In this document: in pieces, positions 23,236 through 32,035 of the stretch
How positions within the stretch are numbered: the first letter of the stretch is position 1
How the letters are laid out: every line of letters begins with the position of its first letter
Origin: Subtercola sp. PAMC28395
Lineage (GTDB): Bacteria; Actinomycetota; Actinomycetes; Actinomycetales; Microbacteriaceae
Direction of reading: 5' to 3'
DNA: 64,000 nt
Assembly: GCF_018889995.1 (NCBI RefSeq)
Contig: NZ_CP076547.1
Span: 2,480,001 to 2,544,000, forward strand
The notes under the pieces: model-generated
Database searches by the model: none
What the model was told of the DNA's origin: nothing
What the model saw: only the letters and a program-made list of their open reading frames with translations
Translations under genes and position numbers: made by a program

Positions 23236-25920
23236 TCAGTTCGAGCCGCTGGCTGCGGTGCCCGCAGCCGACACAGCCGAGCGGATGCCCGCCAGAGCAT
23301 TGTCGATGGCTGCCACGTCGGTTCCGCCGCCCTGTGCCAGGTCGTCCTTGCCGCCGCCGCCGCCGCCGAGAATCGATGCCGCTACCCGGGCGAGGGCACC
23401 AGCCTTCAGTGAGGCCGAACGAGCCTGTTCGTTCGTCGCAACGATCACGACCGGCTTTCCGCCGACGTCTGCCGCCAGGGCCACCACGCTCGAAGCGCTG
23501 CCAAGACGCTCACGAACGCTCGTCACCAGGGTGCGAAGGTCATCGCTCGAGCGCAATTGGCCGAGCGATGCCGTGACGGTTGTCACGCCCCCGATGGGAG
23601 TCGCGAGGGCCAGGAGTCCAGGCACCCGCGACGAGAGTGCACTGGCCTCGTAGGCGGCGATCTTCTTCTCGGCGGCCTTGAGGTTCGAGACCAGGTCTGC
23701 GATGCGGTTCGTGATCTCGTCGCGGGGCGCCTTGAGTGAGGACGTGAGCTGGGAGACGATGGCACGCTCCGTGGCGAATTCACGGAAAGCGTCTGCACCC
23801 ACGAGCGACTCGACGCGGCGGTTGGTCGAGCCGATCGACGATTCGCCGAGAAGGTTGATCAGCCCGATCTCCGAGGTGTGCACTACGTGGGTTCCGCCGC
23901 AGAGCTCTCGCGACCAGGGGCCGCCGATTTCGACCATACGCACGACGTCGCCGTACTTCTCGCCGAACAGCGCCATTGCGCCGAGCTTCTTCGCATCATC
24001 CACAGCCATCTCGCGGGTGATCACGTCGAAGTCTGCGCGCACTGCTGTGTTGGAGATCTCTTCGATCTCCGATTTGGTCGATGCAGAGAGGGGCTGGCTC
24101 CACGTGAAGTCGAGACGCAGGTACCCTGCCTTGTTGTACGAGCCGGACTGGTGTGCGGTCGGGCCGAGGATCTCGCGGAGTGCAGCGTGCACGATGTGCG
24201 TGCCGGAGTGTGCCTGTGTCGCACCCTTTCTCCACTCGCTGTCGACCACGCTGCGCGCGGAGTCACCCACGGCGACCTGGCCGCTGCTGACACGCGAGCG
24301 ATGGCTGATGAGCCCCTTGACGGGCTTCTGCACGTCGAGCACTTCGAGCTCGAAGCCGTCACCGACGATGGTGCCAGAGTCGGCCTCCTGGCCGCCGGAC
24401 TCGGCGTAGAGGCTCGTCTCGGCGAGGATGACCTCGACGAGTTCTCCGGCGACGGCGGTGGTCACTGAGGTGCCGTCGATGATGAGCCCGAGTACGCGCG
24501 AGTCGGTCTGCAACTCGGTGTAGCCGGTGAAGACGGTCTCGCCCGCCGCACGGAACTCGGCGAAGGCGCTCAGGTCATTCGCACCGAGCTTCTTCGACTT
24601 GGCATCGGCCTTGGCACGCTGCTTCTGTTCGGTCATCAGGCGTTCGAACGCGGCACGGTCGACCGTGAGACCCGCCTCTTCAGCAATTTCGACGGTGAGG
24701 TCGATCGGAAAGCCGAAGGTGTCGTGCAGCTGGAACGCCGTGTCGCCAGCGAGGGCGGAGGCCCCTTCTGACCTGGTCTTCAGCACAGCGAGGTCGAGGA
24801 TCGTGGTTCCGCCGGAGAGGGTGCGCAGGAACGCCTCCTCTTCTGCGTAGGCCGTGCGAGAGATGCGCTCGTAGTCGGCTTCGACCTCCGGGTATGCCGC
24901 CGACATCGCATCGCGCGAGGCCGGGAAGAGCTCGGGGAACGTGGTGCGGTCGACGCCGAGCAGTCTCATGCTGCGCACGGTGCGACGAAGGAGGCGGCGC
25001 AACACGTAGCCGCGCCCTTCATTGGAGGGGGTGACCCCATCCGACATGAGCATGAGGGCGGACCGCACATGGTCGGCCACGACGCGCATGCGAACGTCGT
25101 CGTCGTGCACGGCACCGTAGCGACGGCCCGACAGTGCTGCGGCCAGATCGAGAACGGGTCGCACCTGGTCGATCTCGTAGAGGTTCTCCACGCCCTGCTT
25201 GATGAACGCCACGCGCTCGAGGCCCATGCCGGTGTCGATGTTCTTGCGTGGCAACTCGCCCAGCACGTCGAAGTCGTACTTCGACTTCACGTTGCCGATG
25301 AGGTACTGCATGAAGACGAGGTTCCAGATCTCGATGTACCGGTCTTCGTCTGCTGCAGGGCCGCCATCTTTGCCGTACGCGGGGCCTCGGTCGTAGAAGA
25401 TCTCTGAGCAGGGACCAGCCGGGCCAGGCTGGCCGGTCGACCAGTAGTTCGAATCCTTGCCGAGTCGCTGGATCTTGTAGTCGGGCAGGCCTGCCGTCTT
25501 CTTCCAGAACGCGATGGCCTCGTCGTCGTCTTCGTAGACAGTGACCCAGAGGTCTTTCTCCTCGAACCCTAGGCCACCGTCGGCCTCGCTCGTGGTGAGC
25601 AGCTCCCAGGCGAATTCGATGGCGGTCTCCTTGAAGTAGTCGCCGAACGAGAAGTTGCCGTTCATCTGGAAGAACGTGCCGTGCCGGGTGGTCTTGCCGA
25701 CCTCTTCGATGTCGAGGGTACGGATGCACTTCTGCACACTCGTTGCGCGCTTGAAGGGTGCGGGAACCAGCCCCGACATGTACGGGATGAACGGAACCAT
25801 GCCTGCGACGGTGAAGAGAAGTGTCGGGTCTTCACTGACGAGCGAGGCGGAGGGAACGACTGTGTGCCCGCGGTCGGCGAAGAACGTCAGCCAACGCTGG
25901 CGGATATCAGCGGTTTGCAC
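23236..25920 (-). CDS. alaS: Alanyl-tRNA synthetase
   Basis: Charges tRNAAla. The 894-residue protein has a class II core (GHTVVPSASLV, then RHGTFFQMNGNFSFGDYFK), the tRNA-recognition domain, the editing domain with zinc motif HSGTHIVHAAL (about 571) and CGGTHVVHTSEIG (about 674), and the C-Ala domain ending in GGGGGGKDDLAQGG. Length is typical. Its ATG overlaps the stop of the 73-residue upstream gene. Confidence 0.98.
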   Translation of the reverse strand: MQTADIRQRWLTFFADRGHTVVPSASLVSEDPTLLFTVAGMVPFIPYMSGLVPAPFKRATSVQKCIRTLDIEEVGKTTRHGTFFQMNGNFSFGDYFKETAIEFAWELLTTSEADGGLGFEEKDLWVTVYEDDDEAIAFWKKTAGLPDYKIQRLGKDSNYWSTGQPGPAGPCSEIFYDRGPAYGKDGGPAADEDRYIEIWNLVFMQYLIGNVKSKYDFDVLGELPRKNIDTGMGLERVAFIKQGVENLYEIDQVRPVLDLAAALSGRRYGAVHDDDVRMRVVADHVRSALMLMSDGVTPSNEGRGYVLRRLLRRTVRSMRLLGVDRTTFPELFPASRDAMSAAYPEVEADYERISRTAYAEEEAFLRTLSGGTTILDLAVLKTRSEGASALAGDTAFQLHDTFGFPIDLTVEIAEEAGLTVDRAAFERLMTEQKQRAKADAKSKKLGANDLSAFAEFRAAGETVFTGYTELQTDSRVLGLIIDGTSVTTAVAGELVEVILAETSLYAESGGQEADSGTIVGDGFELEVLDVQKPVKGLISHRSRVSSGQVAVGDSARSVVDSEWRKGATQAHSGTHIVHAALREILGPTAHQSGSYNKAGYLRLDFTWSQPLSASTKSEIEEISNTAVRADFDVITREMAVDDAKKLGAMALFGEKYGDVVRMVEIGGPWSRELCGGTHVVHTSEIGLINLLGESSIGSTNRRVESLVGADAFREFATERAIVSQLTSSLKAPRDEITNRIADLVSNLKAAEKKIAAYEASALSSRVPGLLALATPIGGVTTVTASLGQLRSSDDLRTLVTSVRERLGSASSVVALAADVGGKPVVIVATNEQARSASLKAGALARVAASILGGGGGGKDDLAQGGGTDVAAIDNALAGIRSAVSAAGTAASGSN

Positions 25921-26141
25921 TACTTGTTTGCTGCCTTCTTCACGGAGTCGCCGGCATCGCCGATGGCGGCGCGCAATTCGGCCTCACGCTCGTGATAGCC
26001 GTCGACCAGGGCGTCGGTGAAGTCTTTGACCTTGGTCTCGAAATCGGCGAAGACCTTCTTGCCCTGGGCGGTCTGGTTGAACTGGTGTGCCGCAAAAACG
26101 CCGACAGCGACGCCGGCCGCGAACCACAGTACTTTTTTCAC
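25920..26141 (-). CDS. Small membrane-anchored protein before alaS
   Basis: A 73-residue protein with an N-terminal hydrophobic segment (VLWFAAGVAVGVFAAH, residues 4-19) and a charged helical remainder rich in Lys, Asp and Ala (FADFETKVKDFTDALVDGYH). It resembles the short YtxH-like proteins that sit before alaS in Microbacteriaceae. A strong ribosome site (AAAGGAGCTCGCG) precedes the ATG. No enzymatic motif is present; the role is unknown. Confidence 0.8.
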   Translation of the reverse strand: MKKVLWFAAGVAVGVFAAHQFNQTAQGKKVFADFETKVKDFTDALVDGYHEREAELRAAIGDAGDSVKKAANK

Positions 26142-26255
26142 GCGCGAGCTCCTTTAGGGGTGTTCTGGAAAAGCCACGATCAGTTTAGTCCGTGGTCGAA
26201 AGTCCGACAGGCCGAGCACACGGTCAGCGCATTGGCAGTCAGGCACAGTCCTCAG

Positions 26256-26711
26256 TCAGTAGTCTGACCGGCGCGCCTTCTTGATCGCCCGAGGGGAGGC
26301 CGCCTTCGTGTTGCCCGCAGGCTTTGTGCCCGCGTGTTTCTTCGATGGCGCTTCGTCACCGAACGAACGAGCCCCCGCGAACGCCGCTCGAACGGCAGCG
26401 CTGAATCCAGCCAGCTTGATCAGTGGTCCGCCGACAGAGGCCGCGAAGAGGGCGACGAGCGAGTTGACGTTCCCTGTGACCTCGGCCACGTCCGACGTGA
26501 TCGTGTCGACCCTCGCCAGCTGCTTGTTCGCCTCCTGGATGGTGACGGTCGACTCTTCGAGAATGGGAGCGATCCCCTTGCTGGTATCGCGGATGGCCAG
26601 CGTCGTCTCGTCGAAGACCTTGCCCAGTTTGATCAGCGGCAGAGCAATTATTCCGACCAGCACCGCAAACACGCCGGCAGCAATGAGGCCTGCAATATCT
26701 CCACCCGACAT
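26256..26711 (-). CDS. DUF948-family membrane protein
   Basis: The 151-residue protein starts at the ATG 26711, chosen because GGAGGT lies 8 bases upstream and the family begins MSGGDIAGLIAAG. One membrane span (LIAAGVFAVLVGIIALPLI, residues 9-27) is followed by an amphipathic coiled-coil stretch with ILEESTVTIQEANKQL, the DUF948 core, and a basic Lys/Ala tail. Members are found between rpsD and alaS across actinobacteria; the function is unknown, perhaps envelope-related. Confidence 0.85.
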   Translation of the reverse strand: MSGGDIAGLIAAGVFAVLVGIIALPLIKLGKVFDETTLAIRDTSKGIAPILEESTVTIQEANKQLARVDTITSDVAEVTGNVNSLVALFAASVGGPLIKLAGFSAAVRAAFAGARSFGDEAPSKKHAGTKPAGNTKAASPRAIKKARRSDY

Positions 26712-26776
26712 TGGGTCTACCTCCAGGTTGTAGTCGAACGAGCGTCGAACCGCAGGTGTCCCAGCGGCTTGCACGC

Positions 26777-26808
26777 AAAAGGGCGGTCCACCCGAAGGTG
26801 AGCCGCCC
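26777..26808 (-). terminator. Rho-independent terminator after rpsD
   Basis: Arms 26781-26792 (GGGCGGTCCACC) and 26797-26808 (GGTGAGCCGCCC) pair with two mismatches around a CGAA loop. On the minus strand the stem is followed by TTTT (26780-26777). It lies 39 bases past the rpsD stop and separates rpsD from the DUF948 gene. Confidence 0.85.
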
Positions 26809-26847
26809 TAAGCGTAACTGCAAATCGTGTTGCAGCCGGTGGACTAC

Positions 26848-27477
26848 TTAGCGAGCCGCGTAGTACTCGACGACAAGCTGGACTTCACAGGTCACGGGTA
26901 CCTCGGCGCGCTTGGGGCGACGCTCGAGCCGTGCCTGAAGCTTGTCGATCTCGACGGACAGGTAGGCCGGAACCTTGGGCAGCACGTCGACGTGACCGCC
27001 GGCAGCAGCGACCTGGAACGGAGGAAGAACCTCTGAACGGGCGTGAACGTGGATCATCTGGCCGGGCTTGACGCGGAACGACGGGCGGTCCACGCGGGCG
27101 CCGTCGACGAGGATGTGACGGTGCACGATCAGCTGGCGGGCCTGGGCCGTGGTGCGGGCGAAGCCGGCGCGCAGCACGAGTGCGTCAAGACGCATCTCCA
27201 GCAGCTCGACGAGGTTCTCACCGGTCAGGCCACCCTGGCGACGGGCCTCCTGGAAGACGATCTTCAGCTGGGCCTCGCGGATGCCGTACTGGGCGCGCAG
27301 ACGCTGCTTCTCACGCAGACGCACCGCGTAGTCAGAGTCGGTCTTGCGCTTGGTGCGGCCGTGCTCACCGGGAGCATAGGGGCGCTTCTCGAGGTACTTC
27401 GCCGCCTTCGGGGTCAGCGGAATGCCGAGTGCCCGGGAGAGGCGGGTCTTGCTGCGGGTACGTGACTTGGTAGACAC
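26848..27477 (-). CDS. rpsD: 30S ribosomal protein S4
   Basis: Primary 16S rRNA-binding protein of the 30S subunit. The GTG at 27477 is chosen over the ATG six bases upstream: it has AAGG at a proper distance and the S4 family here starts (M)STKSRTRSKTRLSRALGIP. The product is 209 residues, with the S4 RNA-binding domain at about 96-160 (RLDALVLRAGFARTTAQARQ and VNG-type VDGARVDRPSFRVKPG). No zinc cysteines, so it is the zinc-free form. It is followed by a terminator and preceded by a 236-base leader holding a perfect hairpin. Confidence 0.97.
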   Translation of the reverse strand: MSTKSRTRSKTRLSRALGIPLTPKAAKYLEKRPYAPGEHGRTKRKTDSDYAVRLREKQRLRAQYGIREAQLKIVFQEARRQGGLTGENLVELLEMRLDALVLRAGFARTTAQARQLIVHRHILVDGARVDRPSFRVKPGQMIHVHARSEVLPPFQVAAAGGHVDVLPKVPAYLSVEIDKLQARLERRPKRAEVPVTCEVQLVVEYYAAR

Positions 27478-27562
27478 AAACATCCTTCAAAATTAGAGAC
27501 AACAGAAATGGGAAAGTATTGAGCGGCCGCGTGCCTCAAGACGAGGGATCGAACCGGACGCG

Positions 27563-27585
27563 TTCGCCTGTCGAGGACAGGCGAA
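27563..27585 (-). other. Perfect 10-bp hairpin in the rarA-rpsD spacer
   Basis: TTCGCCTGTC (27563-27572) and GACAGGCGAA (27576-27585) form a perfect 10-bp stem with a 3-base loop. It lies 129 bases past the rarA stop and 86 bases before the rpsD start. No T-run follows. It may end the rarA transcript or be part of an rpsD leader; S4 represses its own mRNA through leader structure in other bacteria. The rest of the 27478-27713 gap shows no gene. Confidence 0.6.
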
Positions 27586-27713
27586 GCCATCAATATTGCG
27601 AGGGATGGGTCAGGCGGTTCGGCTACAGAACTCGCTCTTCCTCGTCGGGGTCTCTCGCAGCCGCGCTAAAGACACCCAAAAGTAGGCCTCGAAAAGATTA
27701 CCACATGCGCGGT

Positions 27714-29144
27714 TCAGTTGTTGATGATCCGCCGGATCTTCTCGAGCCGTGCCGAGACGTCTCTTTCGTTGCCGTGTTCGGTGGGCAGGTAGTACCCCGT
27801 TCCGACCAGTTCATCGGGAAGGTACCTCTGGCTGACGACCCCGATCTCTGCGTCGTGGGGGTACAGGTACCCCTTGCCGTGCCCGAGCCGTTTGGCCCCA
27901 GGATAGTGCGCGTCACGGAGGTGCTTCGGCACCCTGCCGATCTTTCCCGCTCTCACATCGGCTATCGCCTTGTCGATTGCCAGATAGGAGGCATTCGACT
28001 TCGGCGCGGTCGCCAGGTATACGACGGCCTCTGCCAGCGGGATGCGGCCCTCCGGCATTCCGATGAACTGCACGGCGTCGGCGGCGGCGACCGCGATCAC
28101 GAGTGCCTGCGGGTCGGCCATGCCGATGTCTTCTGACGCGAGCACGATCATGCGGCGCGAGATGAACCGGGGGTCTTCGCCCGCCTCGATCATGCGAGCG
28201 AGGTAGTGGATCGACGCATCGACGTCAGAGCCGCGAACAGACTTGATGAATGCACTGATGACGTCATAGTGCTCGTCGCCATTGCGGTCGTACCGCAGCA
28301 GCGCCCGGTCGACCGCCTGCGCCACTGTGTCAGCGCTGATCTCGGGCACAAACTCATCACTCCTGGTCTTGTCGTCACGTTCGCCCGGCAGGTCTGCCGC
28401 AGGGGCGGCGGCAGACGAAGTCAACACAGTCAGGTCTGCCGCAGGGGCGGCGGCAGGCCCAGACAATACCGACGCAGCCGCAGCCTCCAGCGCCGTGAGG
28501 GCACGTCGCGCATCACCCGAAGCGAGCCGGATGATCGTGGACCTCGCCTCGGCCGACAGCGTCACCCGGCCGGCGAGGCCCCGGGCATCCACTACCGCCC
28601 TGTCGACCAGCACTCCCAGGTCGTCGTCGTCGAGTTGTTCGAGAGTGAGCAGCAGCGAGCGGGAGAGCAGAGGTGCTATCACGGAGAATGACGGGTTCTC
28701 GGTGGTGGCGGCGACCAGGATGACCCAACCGTTCTCGACCCCGGGAAGCAGGGCGTCTTGCTGGGCCTTCGAGAACCGGTGGATCTCGTCGAGGAAGAGC
28801 ACCGTCGACAGCCCGTAGAGATCGCGGCTGCGAAAGGCCTCCTCCATCACCTGGCGAACGTCGCGGACGCCGGCCGTGACTGCCGAGAGTTCGACGAACT
28901 TGCGGTTCGAGCTGTGGGCGATGGCCTGTGCCAGTGTGGTCTTGCCCGTGCCCGGAGGGCCCCAGAGGATGATCGACACCGAGCCCTGCGCGCCGCCCTT
29001 GTCGTTTGCGAGGTTCACCAGAGGCGAGCCCGGGCGTAGAAGATGCTTCTGGCCGGCAACCTCGTCGAGGCTGCGAGGCCTCATGCGCACGGCGAGAGGC
29101 ACTGCTCCAGCGTGCAGCCCGGCTTGCGAATTGACCATTCTCAT
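27714..29144 (-). CDS. rarA: Replication-associated recombination protein A (RarA/MgsA)
   Basis: AAA+ ATPase acting at stalled forks. The 476-residue protein has Walker [18 protein letters not shown] (about residue 60), Walker [11 protein letters not shown], sensor ATTENPSF, and the MgsA C-terminal domain ([37 protein letters not shown]). An Ala/Pro-rich insert with an exact repeat (SAAAPAADL, about residues 229-252) interrupts the region between the AAA lid and the C-terminal domain. It stands alone, divergent from the cyclophilin gene. Confidence 0.95.
   Translation of the reverse strand: MRMVNSQAGLHAGAVPLAVRMRPRSLDEVAGQKHLLRPGSPLVNLANDKGGAQGSVSIILWGPPGTGKTTLAQAIAHSSNRKFVELSAVTAGVRDVRQVMEEAFRSRDLYGLSTVLFLDEIHRFSKAQQDALLPGVENGWVILVAATTENPSFSVIAPLLSRSLLLTLEQLDDDDLGVLVDRAVVDARGLAGRVTLSAEARSTIIRLASGDARRALTALEAAAASVLSGPAAAPAADLTVLTSSAAAPAADLPGERDDKTRSDEFVPEISADTVAQAVDRALLRYDRNGDEHYDVISAFIKSVRGSDVDASIHYLARMIEAGEDPRFISRRMIVLASEDIGMADPQALVIAVAAADAVQFIGMPEGRIPLAEAVVYLATAPKSNASYLAIDKAIADVRAGKIGRVPKHLRDAHYPGAKRLGHGKGYLYPHDAEIGVVSQRYLPDELVGTGYYLPTEHGNERDVSARLEKIRRIINN
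28389..28456. repeat. 26-bp direct repeat (42-bp period) inside rarA
   Basis: Copies at 28389-28414 and 28431-28456 are identical. The 42-base period keeps frame (14 residues) and encodes the doubled SAAAPAADL block of RarA. Confidence 0.9.
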
Positions 29145-29266
29145 AGGGTAACCGCAGCCTCTGACAGGGAATTCGCCCGTGTTTTGAGAAAGGTGCCGCG
29201 CGCACCGTAAAGTTCTGTGGGGTCTTCATGCTTTTCGGCTGAGGAACAGTACAGGCAACAGCGCCC

Positions 29267-29304
29267 GCCAGACGGTCGGCAATGCGCCAGACGGTCGGCA
29301 ATGG
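29267..29304. repeat. 19-bp tandem duplication in the cyclophilin leader
   Basis: GCCAGACGGTCGGCAATG is present at 29267-29284 and 29286-29303. The second copy runs straight into the GGAGG ribosome site of the cyclophilin gene. Each copy ends in ATG, giving upstream start-like codons at 29282 (in frame) and 29301 (out of frame). Confidence 0.9.
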
Positions 29305-29311
29305 AGGATTC

Positions 29312-30103
29312 GTGGCACCCAGTAATTCAGAGCGCGAGTCGCGGGAAGCGAAACAGCGGCTGCGCAATTACCAGGCACGTCAGACCGTTCACGCGGGACA
29401 GGTGAGCCGGCGCAAGCGCGACAATCTCGTCTCTGTGATCGTCGTGCTGGTTGTCGTGATCATCGCCATCGTTGTGCAGGTCTTCTACTTCTCCGGCGGC
29501 CCTGGTACACCCGTACCGTCTCCCTCGGCCGCGCCGACGCCGTCACCGACAGTCACGCCCAAGGCCGACGCGAACAGCGGCGACGTGCCACCGTCGACGC
29601 TTGCCGCCGGTCGCAACTGGACCGGCACCCTCACACTGAACGATGTGGCACTGAATTTCACGCTCGATGGAATCGCAGCACCGCAAGCCGTCTCGTCGAC
29701 GATCTCACTCATCAAGTCGGGTTTCTACACCAATGTGACCTGCCACCGGCTGACGGTGACGGGTATCTTCGTGCTTCAGTGCGGCGACCCGACCGGCACT
29801 GGCAGCGGTGGCCCCGGCTACTACTACGGACCAGTCGAGAACGCACCCACCGACAATGTCTACCCCGCGGGCACGATCGCGATGGCTCGCCAGTCAGCGC
29901 AGGGCTACAGCCAGGGAAGCCAGTTCTTCATCCTCTACCAGGACAGCACCATTCCTGCGGACACGGCCGGGGGCTACACCGTGATCGGCCAGGTCACGAG
30001 CGGAATGGACCAGTTGCAGACCTCCATCATCTCTGCTGGCGTGACCCAGGGGACGGAGACGCCGGCCGTACCCACCACGATCACCAGCGTCACCGTGCAG
30101 TAG
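29312..30103 (+). CDS. Membrane-anchored cyclophilin-type peptidyl-prolyl isomerase
   Basis: GTG 29312 is chosen for the GGAGG six bases upstream. The 263-residue protein has a basic cytosolic stretch, one membrane span (LVSVIVVLVVVIIAIVVQVF, about 39-58), a Pro/Ser/Thr linker and an extracellular cyclophilin domain (about 95-263). Catalytic features seen are CHRLT (Arg of the FHRV motif), CGDPTGTGSGGPGY, and GSQFFIL. It probably assists folding of secreted proteins. It is divergent from rarA and followed after one base by the DUF349 frame. Confidence 0.93.
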   Translation: MAPSNSERESREAKQRLRNYQARQTVHAGQVSRRKRDNLVSVIVVLVVVIIAIVVQVFYFSGGPGTPVPSPSAAPTPSPTVTPKADANSGDVPPSTLAAGRNWTGTLTLNDVALNFTLDGIAAPQAVSSTISLIKSGFYTNVTCHRLTVTGIFVLQCGDPTGTGSGGPGYYYGPVENAPTDNVYPAGTIAMARQSAQGYSQGSQFFILYQDSTIPADTAGGYTVIGQVTSGMDQLQTSIISAGVTQGTETPAVPTTITSVTVQ

Positions 30104-30104
30104 G

Positions 30105-31343
30105 GTGATTTCTGTGATCAGTAGTGACCAGCACCCATGGGGACGCGTCGATGAAACCGGAACGGTCTTCCTTCGTGCGGCCTCTGGCGAGCGCGTCGTC
30201 GGCCAATATCCAGATGGAACGCCCGAGGAAGCCCTCGCGTACTTCGAGCGCAAGTTCACCGACCTCGCCGGTCAGGTGACGCTCCTTGAGCAACGGGTGA
30301 AACGCGGTGCCTCTGCGGCAGATGTCAGCAAGGCCGTCTCGTCACTCTCGGGTGCCATCGAGACAGCGAACGCGATCGGCGACCTCGAGGCGCTGAAGAA
30401 GCGCGTTGATGCTCTCTCTGTCGTGGTCACCTCACTCACCGAGAAGCAGCAGGGGGAGGCCAAGGCGCAGATCGCCGAGGCGGTCGCCGAACGAACTGCC
30501 ATCGTGGTTGAAGTCGAGGCACTGGCTGCTGCCGACCCGGCCAAGGCGCAGTGGAAAACTGTCACCGCACAGCTCGACGAACTCTTCGCCCGCTGGCAGA
30601 AACACCAGCAGGAGGGGCCGCGGCTCCCTCGAACCGAGGCCAGTGAACTCTGGAAGCGATTCCGCGACGCCCGCACGATTATCGAAGGCCACCGCAAGGC
30701 GTTCTTCGCCGAACTCGACAACACTCATCGTGACGCCCGATCCAAGAAGCAACAGCTCGTCGAGCGCGCTGAGGCACTTGCCTCACAGGGCGCAGACGGC
30801 GTCAACACCTACCGCGACCTACTGGCCGAATGGAAGAACGCCGGGCGGGCCGGCAAGCGCGTCGATGACACTCTGTGGGAGAAGTTCAAGGCCGCCGGTG
30901 ATCTCCTCTACGCCGCGCGCAGCGAGACCATCGCCAAAGACGACGAAGAGTTCTCTGAGAACCTCACGAAGAAGCTCGCACTTCTCACTGAGGCCGAGAC
31001 GTTGCTGACGGAGAAAGACCGCACGGTCGCCCGCAACAAGCTGGCCGACATCCAGCGCCAATGGGATGAGATCGGCAAGGTCCCCCGCGACAACGTGAAG
31101 TCGGTCGACGAACGGCTGCGAAAGGTCGAGGCTGCCGTGCGCAAGCTCGACGAAGACTTCTGGCAGAAAAACAACCCCGAGAAGAAGGCTCGCGCCGAGG
31201 GTCTCGCAGGCCAGCTCACCGACGCGATCGCGAAACTGCAGGTCGAGATCGATGCCGCACAGACTGCCGGCGACAAGCGCAAGGTCGCAGAACTCCAGGA
31301 AGCTCTGGATGCACGCAAGATCTGGCTCGACGCGCTGGGCTAG
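30105..31343 (+). CDS. DUF349 coiled-coil protein
   Basis: A 412-residue, highly charged helical protein with repeated DUF349 units (e.g. AQWKTVTAQLDELFARWQKH; ADIQRQWDEIGKVPRDN), in which Trp-containing helices recur about every 75 residues. It starts right after the cyclophilin stop; GTG 30105 or the in-frame GTG 30114 (MISSDQHPWGRVDETG) could be used, the latter with a better-spaced AGGG. Function is unknown. The neighbourhood cyclophilin-DUF349-rel is conserved in actinobacteria. Confidence 0.88.
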   Translation: MISVISSDQHPWGRVDETGTVFLRAASGERVVGQYPDGTPEEALAYFERKFTDLAGQVTLLEQRVKRGASAADVSKAVSSLSGAIETANAIGDLEALKKRVDALSVVVTSLTEKQQGEAKAQIAEAVAERTAIVVEVEALAAADPAKAQWKTVTAQLDELFARWQKHQQEGPRLPRTEASELWKRFRDARTIIEGHRKAFFAELDNTHRDARSKKQQLVERAEALASQGADGVNTYRDLLAEWKNAGRAGKRVDDTLWEKFKAAGDLLYAARSETIAKDDEEFSENLTKKLALLTEAETLLTEKDRTVARNKLADIQRQWDEIGKVPRDNVKSVDERLRKVEAAVRKLDEDFWQKNNPEKKARAEGLAGQLTDAIAKLQVEIDAAQTAGDKRKVAELQEALDARKIWLDALG

Positions 31344-31441
31344 GTCCCCTGTCGTCCTCCCCTGCCTTGCGAGGCCGCGGTGTTTCCACAGTTCTGTCGT
31401 CTGTGACGCGTGGTGAACGGTTCAGGCGGGAGCATGGGGGC

Positions 31442-32035
31442 ATGCCCACTGCGCTCCCCCGTCTCCTCACCTCCCGCAGCCCTCTGAACACCGGCGACTT
31501 CGACACCGGCGACTTCGATATCGCCGAACTCCACGCCATGAAGCTCGACGGTGAAACGATCGCGATCGACGACGCTTTCACCAGTGTCGACGAGCCGCAC
31601 ACCCTCGCTCTGCGGCTCAGTGTGCTCCGCTCGCTGATGCCGGCACGGGCGATCGTCGAACGCAACAGTGCGCTGTGGGTCTATGGTGCACTCCCCCGGC
31701 CACCGGCCGTGCACAGCTTCTGCATCCCCGTCGGAGGAAATTCACGCCCGGTTGCCCGACCGCGTCTGCGCGTGAGAGAGGTGGCGCTCTGTTCAGACGA
31801 CGTCGTCGAGTTCGGAGGGGTCCGTGTGACGTCTCCGGTACGCACGGCGATCGATCTTGCACGGCTGACCGAAGTGTACGGAGCAATCGAGGTTGAGACT
31901 CTCGCGCGACTGTTGCTTGTGTGCACGGTGCCCGTCGACGATTGTTTGGAGCGGCTCGACCGGTCTCCCGGGATTCCCCACCGTAATCGGGCATTGGCCC
32001 GACTGAACAGAACTCGCTACAAGCAGTTTGGCTAA
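31442..32035 (+). CDS. AbiEi-antitoxin-like protein of unknown role
   Basis: The 197-residue protein (ATG 31442) has the C-terminal pattern of actinobacterial AbiEi-type proteins: a first half with [20 protein letters not shown] and ALWVYGALP, then [19 protein letters not shown] near residue 130. The N-terminus holds a doubled TGDFD from a 15-bp tandem repeat (31488-31517). No AbiEii toxin gene is adjacent, so a working type IV toxin-antitoxin pair is not supported. Its TAA interleaves with the rel stop codon on the other strand. Confidence 0.7.
   Translation: MPTALPRLLTSRSPLNTGDFDTGDFDIAELHAMKLDGETIAIDDAFTSVDEPHTLALRLSVLRSLMPARAIVERNSALWVYGALPRPPAVHSFCIPVGGNSRPVARPRLRVREVALCSDDVVEFGGVRVTSPVRTAIDLARLTEVYGAIEVETLARLLLVCTVPVDDCLERLDRSPGIPHRNRALARLNRTRYKQFG

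Noticed and set aside
27546..27555. GGATCGAACC, which on the minus strand resembles a tRNA T-loop
   Set aside because: The flanking bases do not form a T-stem, and no D-arm, anticodon arm or acceptor stem can be built around it.
31442..32035. Complete type IV toxin-antitoxin system
   Set aside because: No AbiEii-like nucleotidyltransferase toxin gene is adjacent; the neighbours are DUF349 and rel.
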